NCBI GenBank assembly: GCA_028671895.1
Contig: CM053799.1
Location: forward strand, 43,525,455 to 43,589,454
DNA from: Oenanthe sinensis
Lineage: Eukaryota > Streptophyta > Magnoliopsida > Apiales > Apiaceae
Length of the DNA: 64,000 bases
Direction of reading: 5' to 3'
Under the pieces are notes generated by a model, which did no database searches, was not told where the DNA came from, and saw only the letters and a program-made list of their open reading frames with translations. Both the position numbers and the translations under genes were made by a program. Positions 22,420-33,700 of this stretch are shown in pieces (position 1 is the stretch's first letter; every line of letters starts with the position of its first letter).

Positions 22420-25400
22420 ATGGTGGAGGAAGAACTTCCGATTTTGAGTGAGGCTGAGGAAGTTCAACATTATGAACCCAGTGAAGGGATCAGTGGTTGT
22501 TTCTGGGGGCCAATTAACTGGTTTAGAGTGCTTTCTACCGAAATGCATTGGAGTTTTGTTTTCGGAGTTTTGATGGTGTATGGAGTAAGTCAAGGACTTG
22601 GAGGAGCTCTTGCTCGGGTAGGCACGGAGTATTACATGAAGGATGTGCAGAAAGTACAGCCTTCTGAAGCACAAGTTTACTCTGGAATCACTAATATTCC
22701 TTGGCTTGTCAAACCTCTATGGGGCCTTCTCACAGATGTTGTACCGGTTTTTGGGTATCGTAGAAGGCCTTATATCATATTTGCAGGTAACAATAGGTAA
22801 TTTTGATTTACTACCAGTTTTTAGGTTAGTTTACTAACGCTTAATTAATGTACTGATTTGTTTTGATTGATTTCACACACCATAAATATTGTTAAACTCT
22901 AGTTTTCTCTTGTCCCTTATACAAAATCGGGTACAAAAACTTAAGAATTAAGATATGATCAGGCAGTAGAAATTTATAACTAATATTCTAGAAATATGCA
23001 CACTGGATACCATATTTTATGGAAATATCAACCCCTGAGTCCAACCTAAATCTTTGAAAATATCAGGGTACCGGATCAAAAACTTGAGACCTCTTGGTAT
23101 ACCGAAACTCTTTAGTACCATGTAAGACCAACTTTCCCAAAACCTTATAGTCAGACGGAATGCCATTATACTTTTAGAATACACTCTCAGTTATGTTTGG
23201 AGAGGAATAGATTATAACATGGGTATGCATAGTCTTAGAATATCTGTCGAAAGTTGAAACGTTCTTTAACAATATCATCTGCTGACCCACTAGAGAAGTT
23301 CTGCAACATCTATATTTCTAATGTAAAGACCGTCACCCCTTAACATCTATAGTTGAAACGTTCTTTAACAATATAATCTGTATTATTATCTGCAGTTTTT
23401 ATATAATTTTAATTGAAGCTAGTGTAGTGTTTTACTTGCGGTTATTTCCATAGAAAGTTATCCAGCATTGCTCTGTAGCTACATCGCCTTATTTATTCAG
23501 TATTGTCCTACAATACTTGAGCTCTGTATTGTTCTACTATTTTAGGTATTTCCATTCTCAGTACTTGGGCTGCTCTCACCACCAAAATAGATAACTTTCA
23601 CCAGAAGTTCACTTTTCCTACTCTTCACATTAAGCATTGTGTATTAGTATTTACCTGCACTTCATCCTCTTTTGAATATGAGAAGTAGTGAAGTACCGGT
23701 ATAGGGCACCTAGCTCTAGGACTAATATCTCTTTCCATTTTTGGTTCATCAGTTGTGAAGTAATAAAAGTCAAAATGAAAAGAAAGATAAAGCTTTTTTG
23801 GACTAAATGAAAACCATGAGCCAGACCTTATGTTAATAGTTTGTCTACAATAGGTTATAGGCGTGTACTAGAACTTTAGTGAAGTTACAGTGAGAACCAA
23901 GAACTATAGTGACAAAGAAAAAGTATTTCGTTATCACCATAGTTACACAGTTGTCATAGAAGTATTTGATATGAAAAAATAAATGAAATGCGGTAGTCTT
24001 GGCAGGTTACAGGTGAAGGGCATTTAGTGCCATTCAACTAAACATCCTGTTTGTATAGATATTTATGATGTATTGTTTTCAAAAATTACTTTTTCTTACA
24101 AAGTGAAAATTACAATATATACTGGATGAAGAATGCATCATTACTAGAATATCAAAAAATTAAAAATATAACCAATTTATAAGTTTAGCAAATACACTTC
24201 CAAGTATTGAGCAACAAATTCACTTCCAAGCATTGAGCAACTTTAAAGATTTATTTAAATAGAGGTGATAGATGACTGATTTCATGAAGGCCTGGTCTTA
24301 ACTCTCAATGAGGCTAGACTCAACTTTGTTTTCAATGAGTTTCTTAGAACACTCCCCTCAGTGATGCCATTTATCTGCCCCTTCTAATAAAACTTAACTG
24401 CAATGTCTTAGATGTCTCCAAATGAAGCTATTATGAAGATTCTAATGTGCTCGATACAAGTCTATAACCAACCAACAAACCTGATCTTACCTCAAGCTAT
24501 CAACATCTTTGAAGAGTTGGAAGTACTCAAGTCTCTCTTCTTCTTTCTTTGTATAAGTTTACTGCATTCCCTTTCCTTCTTCCTGCTCCTTTTTCATATT
24601 TTTTCTCCAATTTTAACCCCAATCCTGCTTGGTGTCCTATCTAATGTCCTAATTATAATCATATTTTGTTATACTTGTCTACTCCAATGTAGTATGTTAA
24701 CTTATTTTAGTGGTATGTCTAAAATTAGTATGACTAACCTCATATGAGTGGAAGTTATGATTTGTCCTAACAATGCAACAAGTACTCAGAACTCAAGTGA
24801 ATCATTCCGATTAATTTGTAAAAGTTGAGATCTGCCAAATCACTAATAGAACGCACTTATCCGGATTTTTCCGGTATCCTTCAAAGTGCTGAACGTCATG
24901 CTAGAACATCTTTTACATTTATAGCTAACTGCAACTACAGTGAAGAAATAGAGACCATTAATTTCCAGTATATATAATCAACGGATATTATTCCTGCTTC
25001 CTTTCAGGTTGCTCCTTCACTACAGTGGTGATACATGGTCTCTTATGGTTTTACATTATTTACCCTACTTGCATTATTATAAACTGATTTGATGCTTTAT
25101 GTTATTTTCAGGCATTTTTGGCCTTGTTTCCATGCTCTTTCTATCATTGCACAAAAACCTGCATATTGTATTTGCGCTATTGTCTTTATTAGTAGGGAGT
25201 GCGGGGGTTGCAATAGCTGATGTGACCATTGATGCTTGTGTGGCTCAGAAAAGTGGCAGTCATCCTTCTCTTGCTGCCGACATGCGAAGCTTATGCTCCC
25301 TGAGTGCCTCAATTGGAGCTTTAATAGGATTTTCTATAAGCGGGATATTTGTTCATTTGATTGGCCCACGGGTTCGTGCTATTATCTAGTTTGATATATA

Positions 25401-26819
25401 AAATTATATTAGATTCATCAGGATTCATGTATGTACATTATACTTATATCTTCTTGCGAAACAGGGGGTTTACGGATTGCTAACCATCCCAGCAGGGCTT
25501 CTGTTAGTTGTTGGCTTTACGCTCAAGGAACGCCATACACCTAACTTCGCATATGGACAGGTACATTGCCTTCTGTATATAATTTACTTCTCATTTTTGA
25601 ACTTAAAAATTAATAATAACCTCTCTTTGTTTTTCTATTTCCTTTTTTGCTAATTCATATTATCCATTTTGATATCAGATACATATAAAATTTCAAGAAG
25701 CAGCTATTTCCATGTGGAACACACTAAAGTACCCAGATGTGTGGAGACCATGTTTATATATGTATCTATCTTTTGCATTGAGCTTGAACATATATGAAGG
25801 CATGTTCTACTGGTACACTGATTCAAAGGATGGCCCAACTTTCTCTAAGGTATAGGTATAAATATTAAACTAATTAGATATACATCTGCCTGACACAACC
25901 AAATATTATCATAATCAGAAGTGCTACTGTGCATTCCAATTATCTGAGACCAACTACTATAATCATCAGAAAGATACGTGAAGTTTACCTGATTTGATTA
26001 GAAAGAAAGGATTAAGATGTATACAAATATACACTTAGATACTTGTCTTTGTAACACGAACCTAATATGATCACAACAATATAAATATGAGAAAATGTCT
26101 CAGATCTTTGAGGCAGTAAGTGTTGTTTAGCTTCTTTAAAGTTATTTTCTGCTATTTTTATAAATAACAGAATATATATATAACGCTGGGCCTTGAATTA
26201 ATTGATTAAGTTTATGTAGGAGGCAATTGGTTACATGCTTTCAATTGGCTCAGTGGGATCTCTTCTAGGGGCCTTTATGTATCAGTATGGTCTGAAAGAT
26301 CATCCATTTAGGAATATACTCTTCTGGGCTCAATTAGTACTTGGTCTGTCAGGGATGCTTGATATGGTTCTTGTCTTACGGCTAAACTTGAAACTCGGAA
26401 TCCCTGACTACTTGTTTGCTGTGATTGACGAAAGTATCTACCGAATGACTACAACACTAAAATGGATGCCTCTTCTTGTTCTAAGTGCAAAGCTTTGTCC
26501 CTCTGGCATCGAAGGCACTTTCTTTGCCTTGCTTATGTCTATTGACAATGCTGGACTTTTTTCGTCGACATGGGGAGGAGGATTGTTGCTTCATCTTACT
26601 AAAGTTACGAGAACCCGTTTTGATAATCTTTGGTTGGCCATTATAATACGAAATTTACTAAGATTAGCTCCACTCACTTTGCTATTTTTGGTATCAAGGG
26701 GTGATCCAGCTTCATCAATTCTTCCATATGAAGCACAAGATAGAAAAGCAGTCGAGGATGTTCCAGACTCCAAGTATGTCGAACTTGTCTCCCTTGTTAA
26801 CAGTTCAGACAGTAGATAG
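22420..26819 (+). CDS. FBT2: Folate-biopterin transporter copy A (BT1/FBT family, FBT2-like), five exons
   Basis: Exons 22420-22786, 25112-25371, 25465-25560, 25679-25849 and 26220-26819, all with GT..AG introns and matching phases, give 497 aa. The family (BT1/FBT, within the major facilitator superfamily, about 12 membrane helices) carries folates or pterins. The sequence shows the family hallmarks: GPINWF at the N-terminus, HWSFVFGVLMVYGVSQGLGG (helix 1), EYYMKDVQKVQPSEAQ, KPLWGLLTDVVPVFGYRRRP (helix 2-3 loop), SAGVAIADVTIDA, KYPDVWRPCLYMYL, KLCPSGIEGTFFALLMS. There is no chloroplast-type extension before the membrane domain, unlike the plastid FBT1 type. The start ATG is the first in frame, with sequence conserved in copy B. 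Residue Arg in LKERHT (exon 3) replaces the Pro of copy B. The substrate is inferred from family only. Confidence 0.93.
22787..25111 (+). other. Intron 1 of FBT copy A
   Basis: 2325 bp, donor GTAACA and acceptor TTTTCAG. No gene inside; open frames such as 24412-24747 have no homologue pattern. A 26-bp segment, GTTGAAACGTTCTTTAACAA.., occurs at about 23256 and again at about 23351, only in copy A, so it is a local duplication. Confidence 0.85.
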
Positions 26820-27110
26820 ACTCCCAAAGCTACATTTGCCATTATGGGAAGGAAAAAAATGCAGCCCTGTATTAACTAAGGTCATGACTGCCCATAGCTA
26901 AAAGTTCATGTGAAGAATTAAACTGTATTGTTTTACAAGTTATAGCATCTAGTTCAAGACACATCCCATAAAATTACTGTAAAATTATAGATGTCAATTG
27001 TATTAGATATTGTATTGTTACTGTACACATTTTTTATGATAAAAGAATTCAAATCCATATGTAGATGCAAATCATAATTGGAGCCGTTTTATGATTATTA
27101 AGTGTCAAAT
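26820..27110 (+). other. 3' UTR and end of the duplicated FBT unit, copy A
   Basis: Downstream sequence resembles 35616-35910 after copy B, up to TAAAAGAATTCAA and GTAGATGCAAATC. Similarity fades at about 27110. No clear AATAAA; ATAAAAG near 27040 is a possible poly(A) signal. Confidence 0.55.
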
Positions 27111-29950
27111 TTATAGAAGGCATGTCAAAGTTTTGCAACGTGCAAGGCAAATTTTCAGATCAATGTTATAATATATGTTAATGAAGAATTCAATTGATAG
27201 TCTAGACTGATGGTTCGAGAAGTTCCAATGTCGAGAAGTCAAGAAAATTATCATATCGAGAAGTCAAGACAAAGGACACATCAAGAAGTTAGTTAAATAT
27301 TTATGTCGAGAAGTCTACTGTTAAAGCATATCAAGAAGTGATGTATCGAGAAGTTGTATGTAAAAAAGTCTAATGTTGAGAACTCACATCAATATAATGA
27401 ATATAATGAAGTAAAGTTATCGATATGATTATGTAATGTATTGAGAAGTCCCAGTTCGAGAAGTAAAATCAAGATGTCGACAAGTACCGAGAATCAAATC
27501 GAGATGGAGTTTACGATATAAATACTTGGCATATTTGAAGGAAATTTGCAGAAGCAACAGACAAACTACTAAATTATTTGTCAATTCAGAGTGTGATACA
27601 AATTTGAATTGAACAAGTGTCAAGTTTACAATGGAAGTTTAAAAAGAAGAATAAGCAATGACAAAAAGACAAAATAGAAGTAGAATCAAAGATTTTGTTG
27701 TTTAAAAGTGTTAGATAGAATATGAATGAACTAGAAATGAAGGTCATTTTGTATTTTATTTCCATTTTTAGCTATAAAATATAGTAGAACATGTTCCAAA
27801 GATATGTTGTCTATATATCATGCACATGACTCTACTCACAAGTTGTCAATTCCAGCGAACACATAAAAATATTTCATTTTATCTCTATTAAGAACAAGTA
27901 GCTGAAAATCAAATTGATTTTTCAATATTATAGCAAACCTTGATCTAATATAATATTATATTAAAAGTTATTTATGTTATTTTATTTACTGTTTTTATAT
28001 TTCAAACACAAAGTTACAACTGATTCAAGTAAGGACTATAGATTATCTATTCCATTACACATATAACTAAAATCCATACTCATCAGGAAAAGTTTTTAAA
28101 ATTGAAAATATCCATTCACCCCTGCACATTTTCTTGGTTCCAATTTCTAACAAATGGTATTAAAGTAGGTTGTTGAAGAACAAACCGTTAAAGATCAAGA
28201 ATGAGTTCTAAAAAATTGAGCAATATAAAGATTCCACCTTGACAGAACTTAACTATAATCTATGGAAGAATAAAGGGTTGTTGTTATTAGGGTTACCAAT
28301 CCCATGTACCTTGAGATTTTAAAGAATGGGTCCTTCGTGCCAGTAACCCTAGTTCCTAAGATAACTAATGGTTTCAAGGTTAGTCCTGCAACATGGGTGC
28401 CTAAAGACCCTTCTACACACACAAATACAGAGAAAGAAAAGGTTTTTTGGATAATAGTTTCATGCTTATACTGATTGAATCTTTGGACATAGTGATGTAC
28501 AACAACATTATTAACTGTACATCAGCTAAACACATCTTGGAAACCATACAAATTTTATGTGAAGGAACCGAGGAAGTAAGGGAATAAAATGTAAAATCTT
28601 GTCTCTCAATATGAGGCTTTCATGTCAAAATCAAATGAAGGCATAACTGAAGTATTTAAGAGGTTCGATAAGCTAATCAATTACCTGCAACTACATGCCA
28701 AATAATATGAAACTAAGAATATTAACATGTAGTTTCTCTTGACCCTCCCTGAACATCTAAAGTACAAACTCTTAGTTATAAGAGAAGGAAGAGACTTGAA
28801 AAAGTTATCTCTTGAAACACTGTATGAAATCCACAAGACCTATGAGTTAGAGTTTTATCAAAAGAGGTCCTACAACCCAATAGAGGTAAATTGGCTAATG
28901 TGTCAAGTGAATTGATAACTAATGAATCAAGAAAGTAACAACTTGTTTCCTCAAATCAAGTAATGAAGATTGAAGAGTTTTGTCAAGAAGAGGTGGATGT
29001 AGAAAAGTCTGTAAATGGTGAAGTAAGACGAAGATGAGTACTACACTATATAGGATTTGGAATGAATGGAGAAAAAATCATGGAAAAGAGGTTTGGTAAC
29101 CTCTGGCTCAAGAAACACAAGGGATTCAAACATACACTAACATCTGGCTCCCCAAACAAAGGCAAAGCCTCTAAGACTAGCTACAAGAGTGGGACTGTGA
29201 CAGAACCAAGATAAGATGTTTTGCTTACAATGAACTTTGCCATTTTGCAAAAGACTTTAGAAATCCTAAACAAACCAAGAAAGACAAAAAAAATGGAATT
29301 GGAAGCAAATTATGAAGGTCTCCTAAAAAAGTAGTCAGGAGAGACATACATCGGAGAAGTAAGCATTGAGATGACATTGATGAAGATGAACTTAAGGAGT
29401 ATGAGAACTTTGCTATTATGATTAACACTGAGGATAAGCCTTCCACATGCACAGCTCAGATACAAAAAGACTTTGGAGGAATTTAGCATTGAAAATTTTA
29501 ACATTTATACCAGTATTGCTGCCAATGAAGAAATTTAAAGGTTGTTATCTGTTAATAATTATTTAACCATCAAGAATGAGAAATTGGAATTGATAGTTAT
29601 TAATATGAATACTTTAAAAATAAGAGAATGAGTATCTTAAAAATAAAATTATTTGTATTGAATAAATTGAAAAGTTTCTAAGAGAACAAATTTCTAAAAA
29701 TGAGTTGAAAATTAAGATTTATTAAAACTCGTCGAATCATCTTCTTAAAGAGTTTCATAAAAAACACACAAAAAAAAATTATGAAGTAGGAATTGTATTT
29801 GACTGTGATAGTGCAAAGACGAAGACAAGTTTTACCTCTAAAGGGAAGAAATTGACATTTATGAAAATTCGAAATTGACATTTATGAAAATTCTCATTTT
29901 TTTGATAAATTTCTTAAATGTAATGAGTTGGGTTCAATGATTTTTTTTAT
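27110..29950 (+). mobile_element. E4: decayed copia LTR-PBS-gag between the two FBT copies
   Basis: An LTR-like region ending ..TTCTAACA at 28152 carries about a dozen TCGAGAAGTC-type repeats (27190-27500), like the E1 LTR. The PBS follows at 28155-28166 as TGGTATTAAAGT, which is TGGTATCAGAGC with three transitions. A gag ATG sits at 28201 (ATGAGTTCTAAAAAATTGAG, as in E1). The gag is shredded by stops; best pieces are near 29060-29330 (FGNLWLKKHKGFKHT, then LEANYEGLLKK), which parallel E1 gag at 40260-40520. There is no pol, aORF or 3' LTR, and the left LTR edge is unclear. It is the oldest-looking member of the E1 family here. Confidence 0.8.
28201..29950 (+). pseudogene. E4 gag, heavily degraded
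   Basis: Starts MSSKKLSNIKIPP, then breaks. The UBN2-type core can be followed across frames (28440-28880). The zinc-knuckle region near 29215 lacks most cysteines. A coiled-coil tail (FNIYTSIAANEEI, then YLTIKNEKLELIVINMNT) parallels E1 at 40710-40850. It ends without reaching a protease. Confidence 0.75.
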
Positions 29951-30290
29951 AAATTTAGATAACATTCCCTACTTTGTAAAATTATTATATTACATCTTTT
30001 ATTCAAAATACATATGTTTAGTAATACATACATAATTATACATTAGAAAAAAATGTAAATAAAAATTATTACATATTAATCCTACACTTCTTATTTTGTA
30101 CATAAATATCATATTTTACATGAAAAACATATATATTTTGTAAATAAAACATAATTACGAAAAACATTATATTGTTAAAAAAATACTTAAATAACACATA
30201 TTATATAAATACATAATATTATAAATATTCAGAAAATTAATTCTCATTTGAGCAATTATTTATCTAATAATTATGAAAATATAATTTGTA
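29951..30290. other. AT-rich spacer before the FBT copy B unit
   Basis: Long A/T tracts; no gene or repeat structure identified. Confidence 0.6.
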
Positions 30291-30782
30291 AATTTATTTA
30301 TCTTACCTTGTTAAAAAAATGTTTGGTAGAAGAAAGACAAGACAGAACTTTCAACTACTGCCATTCTACAAGTTTGCATCTTGTCCTCTGTTTCTTCTCT
30401 CAAAAATTTTCATTCATCTTCATTACATTCCATTTCAGTGACACTTTTTAAGGCTTCCCTTGTTTTTTTTTCTTATCTGAATTATTTAAGTCTTCATTTC
30501 AATGTGTAACTGCAACACTTTGAATAATTTTAACTAAAGATTTCTTGAGGAGGGTTGTTGACTTGTATGTATAATTTTGCTAGAAGCAAAGGGCATTGCA
30601 AAGTTTCAAGATCCCATTTTTAGTTTAAGTTGACTTTCTTGGGTTGTGTGTGTTGGTACTAAGTTTATAAAGATTGATGTTTTTGTGATAAATTTGGGGA
30701 ATGAAAAATGTTAGTCAAATTTTAAGATAGCAGTGAGAAGGGTACTAATTAGCTCTGAAGTGGACTGCTGTGGGAGTAAGTA
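30291..30782 (+). promoter_or_regulatory. Promoter and 5' leader region of FBT copy B
   Basis: Starts where similarity to 21724 onward begins (TTATCTTACCTTGTTAAA, AGAAAGACAAGACAGAAC). The last 70 bp before the ATG closely match copy A. It lacks the ~190-bp (TA)n-bearing segment of copy A, so the two copies probably have different leaders. Confidence 0.55.
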
Positions 30783-33700
30783 ATGGTGGAGGATGAACTT
30801 GCGATTTCGAGTGAGGCTGAGGAAGTTCAACATTATGAACCCAGTGAAGGGATGAGTGGTTGTTTCTGGGGACCGATTAACTGGTTTAGAATGCTTGCTA
30901 CTGAAATGCATTGGAGTTTTGTTTTCGGAGTTTTGATGGTGTATGGAGTAAGTCAAGGACTTGGAGGAGCTCTTGCTCGGGTAGGCACGGAGTATTACAT
31001 GAAGGATGTGCAGAAAGTACAGCCTTCTGAGGCACAAGTTTACTCTGGAATCACTAATATTCCTTGGCTTGTCAAACCTCTATGGGGCCTTCTCACAGAT
31101 GTTGTACCGGTTTTTGGGTATCGTAGAAGGCCTTATTTCATATTTGCAGGTAATGATAGGTAATTTTAATGTACTGATTTACTTTAGCCACCATAACTAT
31201 TGTTAAACTCTAGTTTTCTCTTGTCCCTTAAATAAAATCGGGTACAGCGCTTGAGAAGTAATCAGGCAGTACAGATTTAGAACTAATATTCTAGAAATTT
31301 GCACCCTAAATACCATCCTTTAAGGAAATTGAGTCCTACCTAAATCTTTGAAAATATCGGGGTACCGAGCCACAAACTCAAGACCTCTTGGTACACCAAA
31401 GGTCTTTAATGGAGTACCATGTAAGACCAACCCCATTCCCAAAACCTTATAATACGACTGAATGCCATTATACTTTCAGAATACACTCTCCGTTAACTTG
31501 GGAGGGGAACAGAGTATAACGTGGCAATGCTAAGTCTTAGCATATCTGTCGAAAGTTGAAACCCTCATAAGCATCATCATCTGCTGACCCACTAGAGAAT
31601 TTCTCTAACCTCTATATTTCCAATGTAAAGACTGCCAACCCTCAAATTTGTAGCATGTGCATTATGTATTATTAATCTGCAGTTTTTATAAAATTTTAAT
31701 TGCATCTAGTGTAGTGTTTTCCTTAAGATTGTGTTTGGGAACATGACTTTCATTTCAAATTATGGATTTCAAATGACTGGATTTAAATTGTCATTTCAAA
31801 TTCTCAAATTTGTACTAACATTTGAATGTCTTGGAATTCAAATGAAATTCAAATCCAAATTCTTTGATTATCCAAACATGTCTTTTGATCAAATCCAGAA
31901 TTTCAAATGAAATTCATGTTCCCGAGCAGGCCATAAGGTTATTTCCATAGAAAGTTATCCAGCCTCAGAGCCATGTAGCTACATCGCCTTATTTATTTAG
32001 TATTATCCTCCAAAATATCAAATGAGGTTCTACTATTTTAGACATTTCCATTCTGAGTACTTGGGCCGCTCTCACCACCAAAGTAGATAACATTCTGAGT
32101 ATTTACCTGCGCTTCATCCTCTTTTGAAGATGGGAAGTACCTGTATAGGACACCTAGCACTAGGAATGCAATGTAGTTAGAGTCCTACAGTAACTCGGAA
32201 TAAAAAAAGAGGAGAGGTGAGGAGCGATAGTCTTCTGCGATTCTGCGGTCGGACAGTATTCTTGTTCTTCTGCTTGAGGTCAAATTTACTACTTTCACTA
32301 TAGTACTTTTACGGTCTTTTACTTTCACAACAGCCTAATAATGGGATCTATTAATGAACTTCAGCAACAAGTTCAAAATCTTCAAGAAGTGGTCAATATT
32401 TTGATTACACGACTCGCACACAACGAGTAATTGACAACGGAATTGCAAAACAATATGATCAATCTTCAAAACAATGAGGAGGTGTTAAAGGGGACCTGGA
32501 TGCAAATTTCACACGATATCAAAACCAAATCACCGAAGTGAAATCCGAGATCGCCGAAGTGAAAGCCGATATCGGAACTTCTGCAGCGTCGATAAGTTAA
32601 TACTTGAATGATGTTAATATGTGTGATTATTTTATATCTAGATACTTAACAAATATTAAGGAAAAACAGAGTACTTGAAAAATGTCGACAAATGTCGACG
32701 CACGTTAATGTTCCAATCAACTGGGGAATGTACTCGATGATAATCACACATATTAACATCATTCAAGTATTAACATATCGACACTGCACAAGACGGTGCA
32801 GAAGTTCCGATCTTGGATTTCACTTCGGCGATCTCGGATTTCACTTCGGTGATTTGGTTTTTGATATCATGTGAAATTTGCATTCAGGTCCCATTTGACA
32901 CCTCCTCGTTTTGAAGATTCATCATATTGTTTTGCAATTCCGTTGTCAGTTGCTCATTGTGTGCGAGTCGTATAATCAAAATATTGACCACTTCTTGAAG
33001 ATTTTGGACTTGTTGCTGAAGTTCATTAATAAATCCCATTATTAAGCTGTAGTGAAAGTAAAAGACTGCAAAAGTAGTAAATTTGACCTCAAACGGAAAA
33101 ACAAGAATCGAGAAAGACTGTCCGACCGCAGAAGTAAAGTAGACCGCAGAATCGCAGAAGACTGTTTCTCCTCTCCTCTCCTCTTTTTTTAATTCGGAGT
33201 TACTGTAGGACTCCTTTACAGTGTAATAGGTTTCAAATTGAAAAGAAAAATAAAGCTTTTTTGGACTAATGAAAACCGTGAGCCAGACCTTCATTATAAC
33301 TGCTTCATTTTTCATGTTAGACCGTGTTTGTTGTCTTTCTGTTAATATTTTTTATAGTTGTGTACTAGAACTTCAGTGAAGTGACATTGAGAATCAAGAA
33401 TTATAGACACTTATAATTATATTTTGTTATACTAGTGTCCACTCCAATGTAGAATGTTAACTTATTTTATGGTATGTCTAAAATTAGCATGGCTAACCTC
33501 ATATGACTGGAAGTTATGATTTGTCTTATCGATGCAACAAGTACTCAGGACTCAAGTGAATCATGCCGATTAATTTGTAAATGTTGATATCTACCAAATC
33601 ACTAATCGAACACACTTATCCAGCTGCATTTTCCAGTATCCTTCAAAGTGCTAAACCTCGTGCTAACTTTTACATTTATAGCTAGCTCCATCTACGGCAA

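Noticed and set aside
24412..24747. 111-codon open frame in FBT copy A intron 1
   Set aside because: Leu/Phe/Ser-rich translation of pyrimidine tracts, no family motif, and not conserved in copy B.
32884..33315. 143-codon minus-strand open frame as a gene
   Set aside because: It joins intron sequence to one arm of the foldback; only its last 52 codons repeat in the other arm, and the upstream part is plain intron sequence.
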